From positions 1 to 64,000 of the forward strand of contig CAXPJI010000026.1 in the NCBI GenBank assembly GCA_964217345.1: 64,000 nucleotides of DNA. Reading direction: 5' to 3'. The stretch's first letter is position 1. Every line of letters starts with the position of its first letter. The DNA comes from UBA3478 sp964217345 (GTDB lineage Bacteria > Bacteroidota > Bacteroidia > Flavobacteriales > Flavobacteriaceae). Positions 18,492 through 27,644 of the stretch are shown one piece after another. The notes beneath the pieces were generated by a model. That model had not been told where the DNA came from and searched no databases. It saw only the letters and a list, made by a program, of their open reading frames with translations. The position numbers and the translations under genes are program-made.

Positions 18492-18567
18492 GTTAATTCT
18501 TTATCGAATCGATTCTAGATGTTTATCGAACGATTTCTGAATAAACTGTTTACTATTTTTAAGAGTA

Positions 18568-18924
18568 ATGAGCAAAATTATAGGGGATCTTGGCCAAATA
18601 GAAGCAGTAACCTTTCTTAAAAAACGAGGATATCGTATTGTTCATGAAAATATGAGACTTGGTCATCTAGAAGCTGATATCCTTGCAATTAAAGACCGAC
18701 TTTTAGTAGTCGTTGAGGTGAAGTCGAGTACACGGTTATTAACTATAGAGCAGGTAATTCAACGCGTTTCTAAAGCACAGTTTGCCAGATTACAGGCCAT
18801 AGGCTCATTCTACGTGCATCGAATTTCTGAAGTTGAGGAGTTGCGAATAGATCTGGTGAGTGTCCACTTAAAACAGAAAAATTCACAGGTTCGGCATCTT
18901 GTCGACATTTCTTTATATATTTGA
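18568..18924 (+). CDS. YraN/UPF0102 family endonuclease-like protein
   Basis: A 118-residue protein matching UPF0102, a small restriction-endonuclease-like fold. The conserved core is GHLEADILA followed by VVVEVKSS, giving the Asp...Glu-x-Lys nuclease pattern. The family is widespread and thought to act on Holliday-junction-like or recombination intermediates, but its role is not settled. It is followed after 40 bases by the ACT-like gene in the same direction. Confidence 0.85.
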   Translation: MSKIIGDLGQIEAVTFLKKRGYRIVHENMRLGHLEADILAIKDRLLVVVEVKSSTRLLTIEQVIQRVSKAQFARLQAIGSFYVHRISEVEELRIDLVSVHLKQKNSQVRHLVDISLYI

Positions 18925-18964
18925 CGAATTGTTAGAAATAAAACAATCTGTGTAAATTAATTAT

Positions 18965-19624
18965 ATGAAGACTATTTCATCAGTCGTAGAAAGCGTCATT
19001 CACCGTAAACCATTTCTTCAATCTGCCCTAGCTGAAGGCATTATTAATCTTACCTCTTTATCTCGTCAAATACGACCTGAAATTGAGTCTTATTTAGGAA
19101 AAGAGGTGCGTGAAGGTGCGATCGTAATGGCCCTTAAGCGTCTCTCAGAACATCTCGAGTTTAGAGCTACTCATAAGATTGTGAAGGTTTTGAAGAATAT
19201 CGGTGAGATTACGGTGCGCTCCTCTTTAGTTGATTTTACATTTTTAACATCAGAGAGTATTCTTGAAAAGCAGGCAGAACTCATGCGTGAGATTCAACGA
19301 AATCCTGATGTCTTTTATACTTCATCTCGCGGGGTTAACGAAATTAATATTGTGGTTAGTGATCGATTAGAGCGCTATATCGAAGATCTTTTTAGTGGTG
19401 AACGTATGACTCAAAAGGTGACTAATCTCGCCTCAGTAACGGTTAAACTACCGCATGAGAACGTGACGGTTCCCGGTATCTATTATTTTATCTTTCAGCG
19501 TTTGGCTTGGGAAGGTATTGTTCTGCATGAGGTGATTTCTACCACCAATGAATTTACCATCATTGTAGATGATCCTGAGGCAGATAAGGCTTTTACGGTA
19601 ATCAAGGCGTTAAAAGCCTTATAG
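18965..19624 (+). CDS. ACT-domain-like protein, function unknown
   Basis: A 219-residue cytoplasmic protein. The N-terminal 80 residues are helical (LTSLSRQIRPEIESYLGKEV) and resemble a small regulatory helical domain. The C-terminal half has two alternating beta/alpha segments, with TVKLPHENVTVPGIYYFIF and EFTIIVDDPEADKAF. These resemble the paired ACT domains of aspartate kinases. Related Bacteroidota proteins are sometimes labelled aspartate kinase, but no kinase domain is present here. It might sense an amino acid. The last 6 bases overlap the convergent mfd gene. Confidence 0.6.
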   Translation: MKTISSVVESVIHRKPFLQSALAEGIINLTSLSRQIRPEIESYLGKEVREGAIVMALKRLSEHLEFRATHKIVKVLKNIGEITVRSSLVDFTFLTSESILEKQAELMREIQRNPDVFYTSSRGVNEINIVVSDRLERYIEDLFSGERMTQKVTNLASVTVKLPHENVTVPGIYYFIFQRLAWEGIVLHEVISTTNEFTIIVDDPEADKAFTVIKALKAL

Positions 19625-22600
19625 TTGTAATTGTTTAAGGGCGTCTATTGCTTCTTCTAGCGATTTGATTTGATCGAAGCGAATCAGTAATCGAGGACCA
19701 TTCTTTGAAGGTTTTTCTTTCAAGGCACAAGGCAGTGTAGCAGAAGCCTTGATTAGATGCTGAAAGGCAGCACTCTGATAGAATTCTGATTGGCTATCTG
19801 ACAATAAGTACCCGATCAGTGTTTCTCGTTTGAAGACGATTTTTTCAATTCCAAGTGACTTGGCGATCCACTTCAGTGAAATAGACAGAAGCAGATCATT
19901 TGCAGCCTGCGGAAGCGGTCCAAATCGATCTATTAATCGCTTGGTAAAACTGATTAACGCTTCAGCGCTTTCGATTTCGCTCAACTCTTGGTAAAGACTT
20001 AAGCGTTCGGCGTTTGCATTGATATAATCATCGGGAAAGAGCAATTCTAAATCAGTGTCTATCTGCACTTCGCTGATATACTCTTTTACTTCTTCGTTTT
20101 CTTTTTCCTCCTCGTAGAGCGATTTAAACTCGTTATTTTTTAGTTCTTCGATAGCCTCAGAAACAATTTTTTGGTAGGTATCAAATCCGATATCTGTGAT
20201 GAAACCACTTTGTTCGCCTCCCAACAAATCACCTGCACCTCTAATTTCAAGGTCTTTCATCGCAATTTGGAATCCGCTTCCGAGTTCAGTGAATTGAGCT
20301 AAAGACTCCATTCTTTTTCTTGCCTCACTAGTTAATGATTCAAACGGATCTGTGATGAAATAACAAAATGCCTTTTTATTCGATCGTCCGACCCTACCGC
20401 GCATTTGATGCAAATCGCTGAGACCAAAGCTGTGCGCGTTGTGGATTAAAATGGTATTCGCATTGGGTATGTCGAGACCACTCTCAACGATGGTCGTGGA
20501 GACCAGAACATCGAAATTCCCATTCATAAAATCGAGCATGAGTTCTTCGAGATCTTTACCGTCCATTCTACCATGACCGGTTCTGATTCGTGCGTCAGGA
20601 ACAAGTTGTTGAATCATCCCTGCAACCTCCTTAATATTCTCGATACGATTGTGTATGAAATAAACCTGTCCACCACGCTCAATTTCAAAGCTAACTGCAT
20701 CGCGAATGGCCTCTAAATCGAAGCGTATGACACTACTTTCAATCGGGTATCGGTTTGGCGGCGGAGTACTGATCACCGATAAGTCCCTTGCTGCCATCAA
20801 ACTAAACTGAAGTGTTCTAGGTATCGGTGTTGCCGTGAGGGTAAGCACATCAATACTTGCTTTGAATGATTTGATTCGTTCTTTTACAGACACCCCAAAC
20901 TTTTGTTCTTCATCGACGATGAGTAGTCCGAGGTCTTGGAATTTTACATTTTTATTGACAATCTGATGGGTTCCGATTAGAATATCAATCTTCCCTGCTT
21001 TGACATCCTCTAAGACCTCCTTCTTCTCTTTAGCGGTTCTGAAACGATTTAAAAAATCTACTCGTACCGGTAAGTCCTCTAAACGTTTGGCGAAGGTCTT
21101 TGCATGTTGAAAGGCGAGAATAGTAGTGGGTACAAGCACCGCTACTTGCTTTCCATTATCTACCGCTTTGAAGGCTGCTCTAATCGCAACTTCGGTTTTA
21201 CCAAAACCAACATCTCCACAGACTAGACGATCCATAGGACGATCACGCTCCATGTCTGCCTTAACTTCTCGAGTAGCTTTTTCTTGATCGGGAGTGTCTT
21301 CATAGATAAAGGAGGCCTCGAGTTCATGCTGTAAATAAGAGTCGGGATCAAACTGAAAGCCTTTTTCTAATCGTCTTTTAGCATAGACTTGAATAAGGTC
21401 AAAAGCAACCTTTTTGACATGCGATTTGGTCTTTTCTTTGACTTTTTGCCAAGCTCCAGAGCCAAGCTTGTAGAGTTTTGGAGGCACTCCATCTTTGCCA
21501 TTGTATTTAGCAATTTTATGAAGTGAATGAATACTCACATACAAGATGTCTCGATCGCCGTAAATCAACTTAATTGCCTCCTGCATTTTACCCTCCACCT
21601 CAATTTTCTGAAGTCCTCCGAAGGTTCCTATTCCGTGATCGATATGCGTAATGTAGTCACCGACCTCCAGCTTGTTGAATTCTGCCAGACTGAGTTTTTG
21701 CTTTTTCGCTGCTGCCCCACGAACACTAAATTTGTGATAACGTTCGAAGATTTCATGGTCGGTATAACAACAGAGTTTTGCCTGTTCATCTACAAAACCA
21801 CCCATTAGCGGCATGATTACCGGAGTGTAAGGAAGAGTGGTCTCATGTTTTGCAAATATTTCTTTAAAACGATCTACTTGTTGCGTTGAACTGCAGTGTA
21901 AATAACAAGTGTATCCGTCTTCCTTTTTCGCTTGAAGTTCCTTCCAAAGAAGATCAAATCGCTTATTGAAGGCGGGTTGACTTTTTTGTTTAAAATCAAT
22001 ATTATTTTCTGAACGCTCTTTTTCTAAGCGGGCATAAGAATGAGATATAAGGTCTTTCTCTAGGGTTTCTGAACTGCTGAAAAGGGCAGAAGGATGCGCG
22101 TGCTTTAATGGACTATCTAACTTCTCAAACTGTTGCTCAGCTTTTTCGTAAAGTTCATCTAGTTTTTTCTTGATTACCTCAATTTCTTGAACAAAAACCG
22201 TGGTGTTCTCTGGATCAAAATATTCTAAGAATGAAATTCGCTCTTGAACACTTGCCGATCGATCCATGTTCGGTACGATGGTTAGGTTTCTTACCGCTTC
22301 TTTTGAAAGCTGAGTTTCGATTTCGAAGGTTCGTATGCTTTCTACTTCATTGCCAAAAAATTCTATACGATAAGGTAAGTCGTGGGCAAAGGAGTAAACA
22401 TCTATGATACCTCCTCGAACCGAAAACTCTCCAGGTTCGGTAACAAAGTCGGTACGTTCAAATCCGAATTCGAATAGGCTTTCGTTGATAAAATCTAATC
22501 CGACTTGATCTCCTGTTTTAAGATCGATTCGTTGACTTACAAAATCCTTTTTGGTAATGATTTTTTCTAAAAGCGCATCGGTATAAGTTACAATCACCTT

Positions 22601-22960
22601 AGGTTTCTTACTTTCAGAAAGTTGCTGAAGCACTTCGGATCGCATGAGCACATTCGCATTGTCGATTGCTTCAATTTCATAAGGACGGCGATAAGAAGCT
22701 GGATAAAAAAGTGCCTCGTCTTTACCAAGGAATCGCTCTAAGTCGTTCTGGATGTATGCGGCCGCCTCTTTGTCTTCAACGATAACTAGCCAGTTCTTTT
22801 GATTTTTTTGATGACCGCTTGAGATAAAGATGGAAATTCCTGATTGTGTCAGCCCCGTAATTTTAATCTCTCCACGGGTATTTTCTAAACGTGACAGTGC
22901 AGCCTCAAAAGACTTTGAGGTGGTGAATTTTTGAATGATTTGTTCAGAAATCGAACTCAT
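19619..22960 (-). CDS. mfd: Transcription-repair coupling factor Mfd
   Basis: The 1113-residue protein releases stalled RNA polymerase and recruits UvrA. Domain order is an N-terminal UvrB-like region, a CarD/RID-like RNA polymerase interaction domain (LEVGDYITHIDHGIGTF), a RecG-like SF2 translocase with Walker A GDVGFGKTE, the DEEQKFGV box and TLTATPIPRTL, and a C-terminal TRCF domain. Length and order are typical. A -7 box only 10 bases upstream, within the short gap after pdeM, gives it a promoter separate from the DNA-damage operon. Confidence 0.97.
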   Translation of the reverse strand: MSSISEQIIQKFTTSKSFEAALSRLENTRGEIKITGLTQSGISIFISSGHQKNQKNWLVIVEDKEAAAYIQNDLERFLGKDEALFYPASYRRPYEIEAIDNANVLMRSEVLQQLSESKKPKVIVTYTDALLEKIITKKDFVSQRIDLKTGDQVGLDFINESLFEFGFERTDFVTEPGEFSVRGGIIDVYSFAHDLPYRIEFFGNEVESIRTFEIETQLSKEAVRNLTIVPNMDRSASVQERISFLEYFDPENTTVFVQEIEVIKKKLDELYEKAEQQFEKLDSPLKHAHPSALFSSSETLEKDLISHSYARLEKERSENNIDFKQKSQPAFNKRFDLLWKELQAKKEDGYTCYLHCSSTQQVDRFKEIFAKHETTLPYTPVIMPLMGGFVDEQAKLCCYTDHEIFERYHKFSVRGAAAKKQKLSLAEFNKLEVGDYITHIDHGIGTFGGLQKIEVEGKMQEAIKLIYGDRDILYVSIHSLHKIAKYNGKDGVPPKLYKLGSGAWQKVKEKTKSHVKKVAFDLIQVYAKRRLEKGFQFDPDSYLQHELEASFIYEDTPDQEKATREVKADMERDRPMDRLVCGDVGFGKTEVAIRAAFKAVDNGKQVAVLVPTTILAFQHAKTFAKRLEDLPVRVDFLNRFRTAKEKKEVLEDVKAGKIDILIGTHQIVNKNVKFQDLGLLIVDEEQKFGVSVKERIKSFKASIDVLTLTATPIPRTLQFSLMAARDLSVISTPPPNRYPIESSVIRFDLEAIRDAVSFEIERGGQVYFIHNRIENIKEVAGMIQQLVPDARIRTGHGRMDGKDLEELMLDFMNGNFDVLVSTTIVESGLDIPNANTILIHNAHSFGLSDLHQMRGRVGRSNKKAFCYFITDPFESLTSEARKRMESLAQFTELGSGFQIAMKDLEIRGAGDLLGGEQSGFITDIGFDTYQKIVSEAIEELKNNEFKSLYEEEKENEEVKEYISEVQIDTDLELLFPDDYINANAERLSLYQELSEIESAEALISFTKRLIDRFGPLPQAANDLLLSISLKWIAKSLGIEKIVFKRETLIGYLLSDSQSEFYQSAAFQHLIKASATLPCALKEKPSKNGPRLLIRFDQIKSLEEAIDALKQLQL

Positions 22961-22970
22961 AAAGACGGTG

Positions 22971-22978
22971 CAAAGATA
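22971..22978 (-). promoter_or_regulatory. -7 box (TATCTTTG) for mfd
   Basis: A perfect TAnnTTTG on the minus strand lies in the 21-base gap between the pdeM stop and the mfd ATG. The implied leader is only about 7 bases. Confidence 0.45.
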
Positions 22979-22981
22979 GCT

Positions 22982-23611
22982 CTAAATGGCAATTAGACGG
23001 TCGCCTGTTAGTAAGACTATTTGATCGTTCGGTTGAGGGGTAATCAGATGACTTCCTGTAAAAACTCCAAAAGCGGGTAGGGTAAGCTGTGTCTCTGTGG
23101 CGTGGAAGCACTTGAGTTTTATTTGATCTCTTGCCTTTCCTTTTAAAAGATAAGCGGGGTGTATGTGCCCACAAATAACGGGTATACTGCTATCATCCTC
23201 TTCTGGATGATGCTGTAATCGAAACGTATCGAACGTGATATGAGATTCAACTTCGATTCCGAACGATTCATAAGTGCTGTCCTCTAAAACTTCGTGGTTC
23301 CCTTTTATTAATCGTACAGGTATACTTTGGTTTTCAACCCATAATTTGAATTGATCAAATTCGTTATTGAAGGAAGAGTGAAATAAGTCTCCAAGAAAAA
23401 TCAACTCTGCAGGATTGAAATAATCGATTACTCCATCGAGTTTTTCAAAGTTTTCTAGAACTGCATCATTGGGTATGGGTATTCCATGTTTTCTGAAATG
23501 AGTAATCTTCCCTAAATGAACATCGCTAATAATGAGCAACTCCTCATTGGGCCAAAATAAGGCGCCAGACGGATGTAATTCAAAGGACTGATCGGCAAAG
23601 TTCAAGGTCAT
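22982..23611 (-). CDS. pdeM: Ligase-associated DNA damage response endonuclease PdeM
   Basis: From the ATG at 23611 the protein has 209 residues. The frame could extend to 23719, but that part lies inside the helicase gene and is not conserved. It is a calcineurin-like metallophosphoesterase with SDVHLGK, GDLFHSS, GNHE and CGHIHPA metal-binding motifs. The start overlaps the helicase stop by ATGA. PdeM family nucleases occur almost only with the exonuclease, ligase and helicase genes found upstream here. It is the last gene of that operon. Confidence 0.92.
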   Translation of the reverse strand: MTLNFADQSFELHPSGALFWPNEELLIISDVHLGKITHFRKHGIPIPNDAVLENFEKLDGVIDYFNPAELIFLGDLFHSSFNNEFDQFKLWVENQSIPVRLIKGNHEVLEDSTYESFGIEVESHITFDTFRLQHHPEEDDSSIPVICGHIHPAYLLKGKARDQIKLKCFHATETQLTLPAFGVFTGSHLITPQPNDQIVLLTGDRLIAI

Positions 23612-26043
23612 AGCTGTTGAATCATTTTTTGAATTCGTTTTTCGAGATCTTCGTTCGATAGCCTTGCTCTCAAACGGTCGGTGATTATAGGAAATGAAAA
23701 AGGAGTTGGCTTCTCGCATCTAGCGATGTAGGTGTTTTTGCGATTGATATTTTCAAGCACTCTTTTTAAACGGTCAAATTCAAGTTGGTGTTCAAAGACC
23801 TCTCTCTCGGCTTGAAGCATTAATAGATTGTCAGGCTCATAGCTCTTGAATACCTCATAGACCAATTGACTCGAGCTTTGGAGGTGCTTGGTTTTAACTG
23901 GCTTTCCAGGGTATCCGTTAAATACGAGCCCACTAATTACCGCGATATCTCTAAAGCTCCTACGTGAGAGTTCGCTGAGGTTAATACTTGCTCTTAGATC
24001 GATCATTAAATCTCTTGTAGACCAAAGTTCTTGAGTTTCAATTTCTTCTAAGTCAATCAACTGATCAGAGAGTAACTCAAACCCATAATCATTATAAGCG
24101 AGGGAGCAACTTATCGGATGTAGCAGACTTAATCGATAGGCTAATAGATTAGCTAGGGCTTCATTGATAAAGCGACCCTCAAAAGTATAGAACAGGTGAT
24201 GATAACCTTCTTTTGTCTTAAAGGTCTCGACTAAAAAGGTGTGTTTATCAGGGATAATACTCTCCTTTTTTTGTGCCTCAAAAACTGCTTTAAGGCCTTT
24301 AATTTCTTTGGTTAACTCTTTGTTATTTCTCTCGAGTTTGGTGAGTGCTGTTTGCAAATACATAGACATTTCAGAACTAAATGATAGTCTTCCGCCCATC
24401 CAAGCGGGAACTTTACTCGATTTAGTTTTGCTTAATCGCACTTGAACCTTCATTTCACGAACTCGAATGAATTCTAAAACACGGCCTGCAAATGTAAAGT
24501 GATCGCCGGGCTGTAGTTGTGAGACGAACCACTCCTCTAGAGTACCGATAAATCCTCCGCTAATAAAGTGTACCGCTAGAGTAGCATCTGATACAATGGT
24601 GCCTATCTGAAATCGGTGACGCATGGCAATCGAACGTTTGGTCACCAAGTATTTTCCGTCGTCTTCAATGGTTACGCGCTGGTACTCATTATAATTTTCT
24701 AAGCTATCTCCGCCGGTGGTAATAAATCGAAGGATCCAATTCCATTCTTGCTCAGATAGGGTTTGGAAACAAAAAGTGCTTTGAACCTCAGGAAATATTT
24801 GGTGAGGGTAAAATCCATCAGAAACAGCAAGGGTGGTTAAATATTGAATAAGTAAATCATAGGAATTAAGGTAGGGTGCGCTTGCTTCGATCTGTTTCTC
24901 TTGAACGGCAATTTTAAGCGCTGCCGATTCTATAATTTCCATGGCATGGGTCGGTAGAAAGTATAATTTGCTTTGAGCGCCAGGTTGGTGTCCACTTCGG
25001 CCTGCGCGCTGCATGAGCCTCGCGATACTTTTGGGTCCACCAACTTGAATTACCGTTTCGACCGGGGCGAAGTCAACGCCTAAGTCGAGACTCGAGGTGC
25101 ACACTACGACTTTTAGGCTTTCATTTCTAAGCGCATTTTCTACCCAAAGCCGAGTGTTTTTCTCAATTGAACTATGATGCATGGCCATTTGACCTGCTAA
25201 ATCGGGGTAGTGGGAGAGTAATGCCTGAAACCAAATTTCGCATTGACTGCGAGTATTGGTAAAAATGAGAATGCTCTTACTTTTCTCTAGTAGTGGGCCG
25301 ATTTGATCGATAAGATGAAGACCTAAGTGTCCGCGCCAAGGGAATCGATCGGCTTTCTCTGAGATGAGCGATTCAATCAATATCTCCTTGGTTAGATTTG
25401 ATTGAATAATGGTCCACCCGTTAGGTACTTTCTCATTTTCAACAACGCTACCTTTTAATACTGATAATGCAAGAAGAGGGTCGCCTAGGGTAGCACTTAT
25501 TCCCCAAATTTGTAGCCTTGGGTTAATTCCTTTAAGTCGAGACAGCCCTAGCTCTAGAAGTGCTCCACGTTTGCTAGCATATAAATCATGCCATTCGTCG
25601 ATAACTATACTTCTTAAATGTTTAAATCGGTCCTCATAACCTTTAGAGGCAAGAAGTAATTGAAGACTTTCGGGTGTAGTAATAAGTAGTGGAGGAAGCG
25701 ATTTTCGTTGCTTCGTTCTTTCTTTGGTTGAAGTATCTCCATTGCGAAGCCCTACTTCGATGTCTAGTTTCATTGCCACAGATGCCTTTTCCAAAGCCTC
25801 GAAAATTTCTTGAGACAACGCTCTAAGGGGAGTGATCCACAATGCTTGTAAGCCCTTTTTATTAGGATCAATAGATTGTAAGATTGGGGCACCGAGAGCT
25901 AAGGTTTTACCTGAACCTGTGGGTGCCATTAATAAACCTGAACTACCATTAAGATAGGCGTTCCAGCAATCCTTTTGAAATGGGAAGGGCTCCCATTTTT
26001 TTTCTTCAAACCATGAAACAATATTTTCGATAGCCCCTTCCAT
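23608..26043 (-). CDS. Ligase-associated DNA damage response DEXH-box helicase (Lhr-like)
   Basis: An 811-residue SF2 helicase. Walker A is APTGSGKT at residues 40-47, the DExH box appears as IDEWHDL, the SAT motif is present in ISATLGD, and motif VI is MQRAGRSGHQ. The C-terminal part matches the Lhr-like winged-helix and DEAD-assoc domains. Lhr-type helicases unwind DNA or RNA-DNA hybrids with 3'-5' polarity. It begins 2 bases after the ligase gene and overlaps pdeM by 4 bases, so the four genes form one transcription unit. Confidence 0.94.
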   Translation of the reverse strand: MEGAIENIVSWFEEKKWEPFPFQKDCWNAYLNGSSGLLMAPTGSGKTLALGAPILQSIDPNKKGLQALWITPLRALSQEIFEALEKASVAMKLDIEVGLRNGDTSTKERTKQRKSLPPLLITTPESLQLLLASKGYEDRFKHLRSIVIDEWHDLYASKRGALLELGLSRLKGINPRLQIWGISATLGDPLLALSVLKGSVVENEKVPNGWTIIQSNLTKEILIESLISEKADRFPWRGHLGLHLIDQIGPLLEKSKSILIFTNTRSQCEIWFQALLSHYPDLAGQMAMHHSSIEKNTRLWVENALRNESLKVVVCTSSLDLGVDFAPVETVIQVGGPKSIARLMQRAGRSGHQPGAQSKLYFLPTHAMEIIESAALKIAVQEKQIEASAPYLNSYDLLIQYLTTLAVSDGFYPHQIFPEVQSTFCFQTLSEQEWNWILRFITTGGDSLENYNEYQRVTIEDDGKYLVTKRSIAMRHRFQIGTIVSDATLAVHFISGGFIGTLEEWFVSQLQPGDHFTFAGRVLEFIRVREMKVQVRLSKTKSSKVPAWMGGRLSFSSEMSMYLQTALTKLERNNKELTKEIKGLKAVFEAQKKESIIPDKHTFLVETFKTKEGYHHLFYTFEGRFINEALANLLAYRLSLLHPISCSLAYNDYGFELLSDQLIDLEEIETQELWSTRDLMIDLRASINLSELSRRSFRDIAVISGLVFNGYPGKPVKTKHLQSSSQLVYEVFKSYEPDNLLMLQAEREVFEHQLEFDRLKRVLENINRKNTYIARCEKPTPFSFPIITDRLRARLSNEDLEKRIQKMIQQL

Positions 26044-26045
26044 TT

Positions 26046-27644
26046 TTAGCGAACTAAATTTTTAAGGTCTTCTAGCTGGTTAGCTTCATCGATTTTTTTG
26101 TCCTTTCGCCATCGCACAATTCTAGGAAATCTTGTCGCATAGCCACTTTTGTGTCTAGAGGATGGGGCAACTCCCTCAAAGGCAATTTCAAAAACGAGTT
26201 CAGGTTTAACCGCTCTGACGGGTCCGAATTTTTCAAGAGCATTCGATCGAATCCATCGATTAATTTCTTTGAATTCCTGGTCAGTGAGCCCAGAATAGGC
26301 TTTGGCAAAGGTTACCAGTTGTGCTTTAGGGTCTTTAGGATCTCTGTCCCATAGGGCAAAGGTGAAATCGGTGTAAAGGTTACTTCTACGACCATGACCT
26401 CGCATTACATAGGTAAGCACTGCATCGCAATTAAGAGGGTCATTTTTGTATTTGAACCAACTCCCTTTTTTGCGGCCTACTCCATAGGTACTGTCTAGGT
26501 GTTTTAGCATGAGGCCTTCGCTTTTTACTTCTTTAGAACGAGGTCTTTCCTCTTCAACTTCTTGCCAGTTTTTGAAGATTTTAAATTTTGATAACTGTAA
26601 AGGACCCTCAAATGGGATTTTTTCCAGATAATTTCTGCGCTCAAGGTAAGTTTGCTCTCGAAGGTCTTTGCCTTGATACTCTAGTAGATCATAGGCTCGA
26701 AACACCACGGGAGCCTCTTCTAACAATGAATTGGTGATTCTTTTTCGATTCAGTCTTTTTTGAAGGGTACCGAAGTGATCAGGTAAACCATCTTTTATCG
26801 GGATGATCTCTCCGTCGATAACTGCATCCTCTGTTAGTTGATCTTTGATCCGATATAATTCGGGGAATTGTTCAGTAATGAGCTCTTCTCCTCTTGACCA
26901 AATTGCGAATGTTTCATTTCTTTTGATGAGTTGAGCACGGATTCCATCCCATTTATGTTCAATGCTCCACTGAGAAACATCTCCTAGATCTTTGAGCGTA
27001 TTTTCTATCGGATATGCTAGAAAGAAAGGGTAAGGTCTCGACTTATTCGCTTCTGGGTCGTTGTCTAATAATAGTTTTTGTAAGGTTACTTCTGAAGGGT
27101 CCCACTTACCCATAAGTCTGTAGGCAATTTCATCTGAAGGAATATCAAAGGCACTCTCCAGAGCTTTGGTCATCAGCTTTTGACTGATTCCAATTCGAAA
27201 ACCTCCAGTGAGTAATTTGGTAAAAGTGAAACTTCCGAAATAGTTAAGTTCACCCCATTTTCTGGTAATGTAGGCTTTCTTTTGGTCTTCTGTCTGTGCT
27301 CTCAGCGCGATTAACTCCTCGATAATGGTACTTAGAGATTCTTCTGAAGGATGGGCTGTGATCTCCTTCTGACAGGTGAGTAAAGCAATGGTCTCTGCTA
27401 GATCACCAACGATATGATAACTGTCTTCAAATAACCACTGATCCACCTCAGCTAATTCTGCAGCCCATGCTCTTAAAAGAGTCGTTGAAACCGGTCTTTT
27501 GGGTCTTCTGTGCGACCAGATCGCGATCGCCCAAATCACATCTTTTGGTGGCGCATTTTTGAAGTAATCACAGAGTACCTTTACTTTTTCACTGGTTTTG
27601 GTGAGTTGATCTAAGCGCTGAATGAGTAGTGAGAAGTCTTTCAT
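26046..27644 (-). CDS. ATP-dependent DNA ligase of the ligase-associated DNA damage response operon
   Basis: A 532-residue ligase. An N-terminal helical DNA-binding domain precedes the adenylation domain, whose nucleophile is K231 in the motif KWDG (residues 231-234). An OB-fold follows, with motifs such as EGLMLKH and WFKYK visible. This is an extra repair ligase; the replicative NAD-dependent LigA is not in the window. The start overlaps the exonuclease stop by 4 bases. Confidence 0.95.
   Translation of the reverse strand: MKDFSLLIQRLDQLTKTSEKVKVLCDYFKNAPPKDVIWAIAIWSHRRPKRPVSTTLLRAWAAELAEVDQWLFEDSYHIVGDLAETIALLTCQKEITAHPSEESLSTIIEELIALRAQTEDQKKAYITRKWGELNYFGSFTFTKLLTGGFRIGISQKLMTKALESAFDIPSDEIAYRLMGKWDPSEVTLQKLLLDNDPEANKSRPYPFFLAYPIENTLKDLGDVSQWSIEHKWDGIRAQLIKRNETFAIWSRGEELITEQFPELYRIKDQLTEDAVIDGEIIPIKDGLPDHFGTLQKRLNRKRITNSLLEEAPVVFRAYDLLEYQGKDLREQTYLERRNYLEKIPFEGPLQLSKFKIFKNWQEVEEERPRSKEVKSEGLMLKHLDSTYGVGRKKGSWFKYKNDPLNCDAVLTYVMRGHGRRSNLYTDFTFALWDRDPKDPKAQLVTFAKAYSGLTDQEFKEINRWIRSNALEKFGPVRAVKPELVFEIAFEGVAPSSRHKSGYATRFPRIVRWRKDKKIDEANQLEDLKNLVR

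Noticed and set aside
23612..23719. Longer PdeM start inside the helicase gene
   Set aside because: The ATGA overlap at 23611-23608 gives a natural coupled start and the metallophosphoesterase fold begins there.
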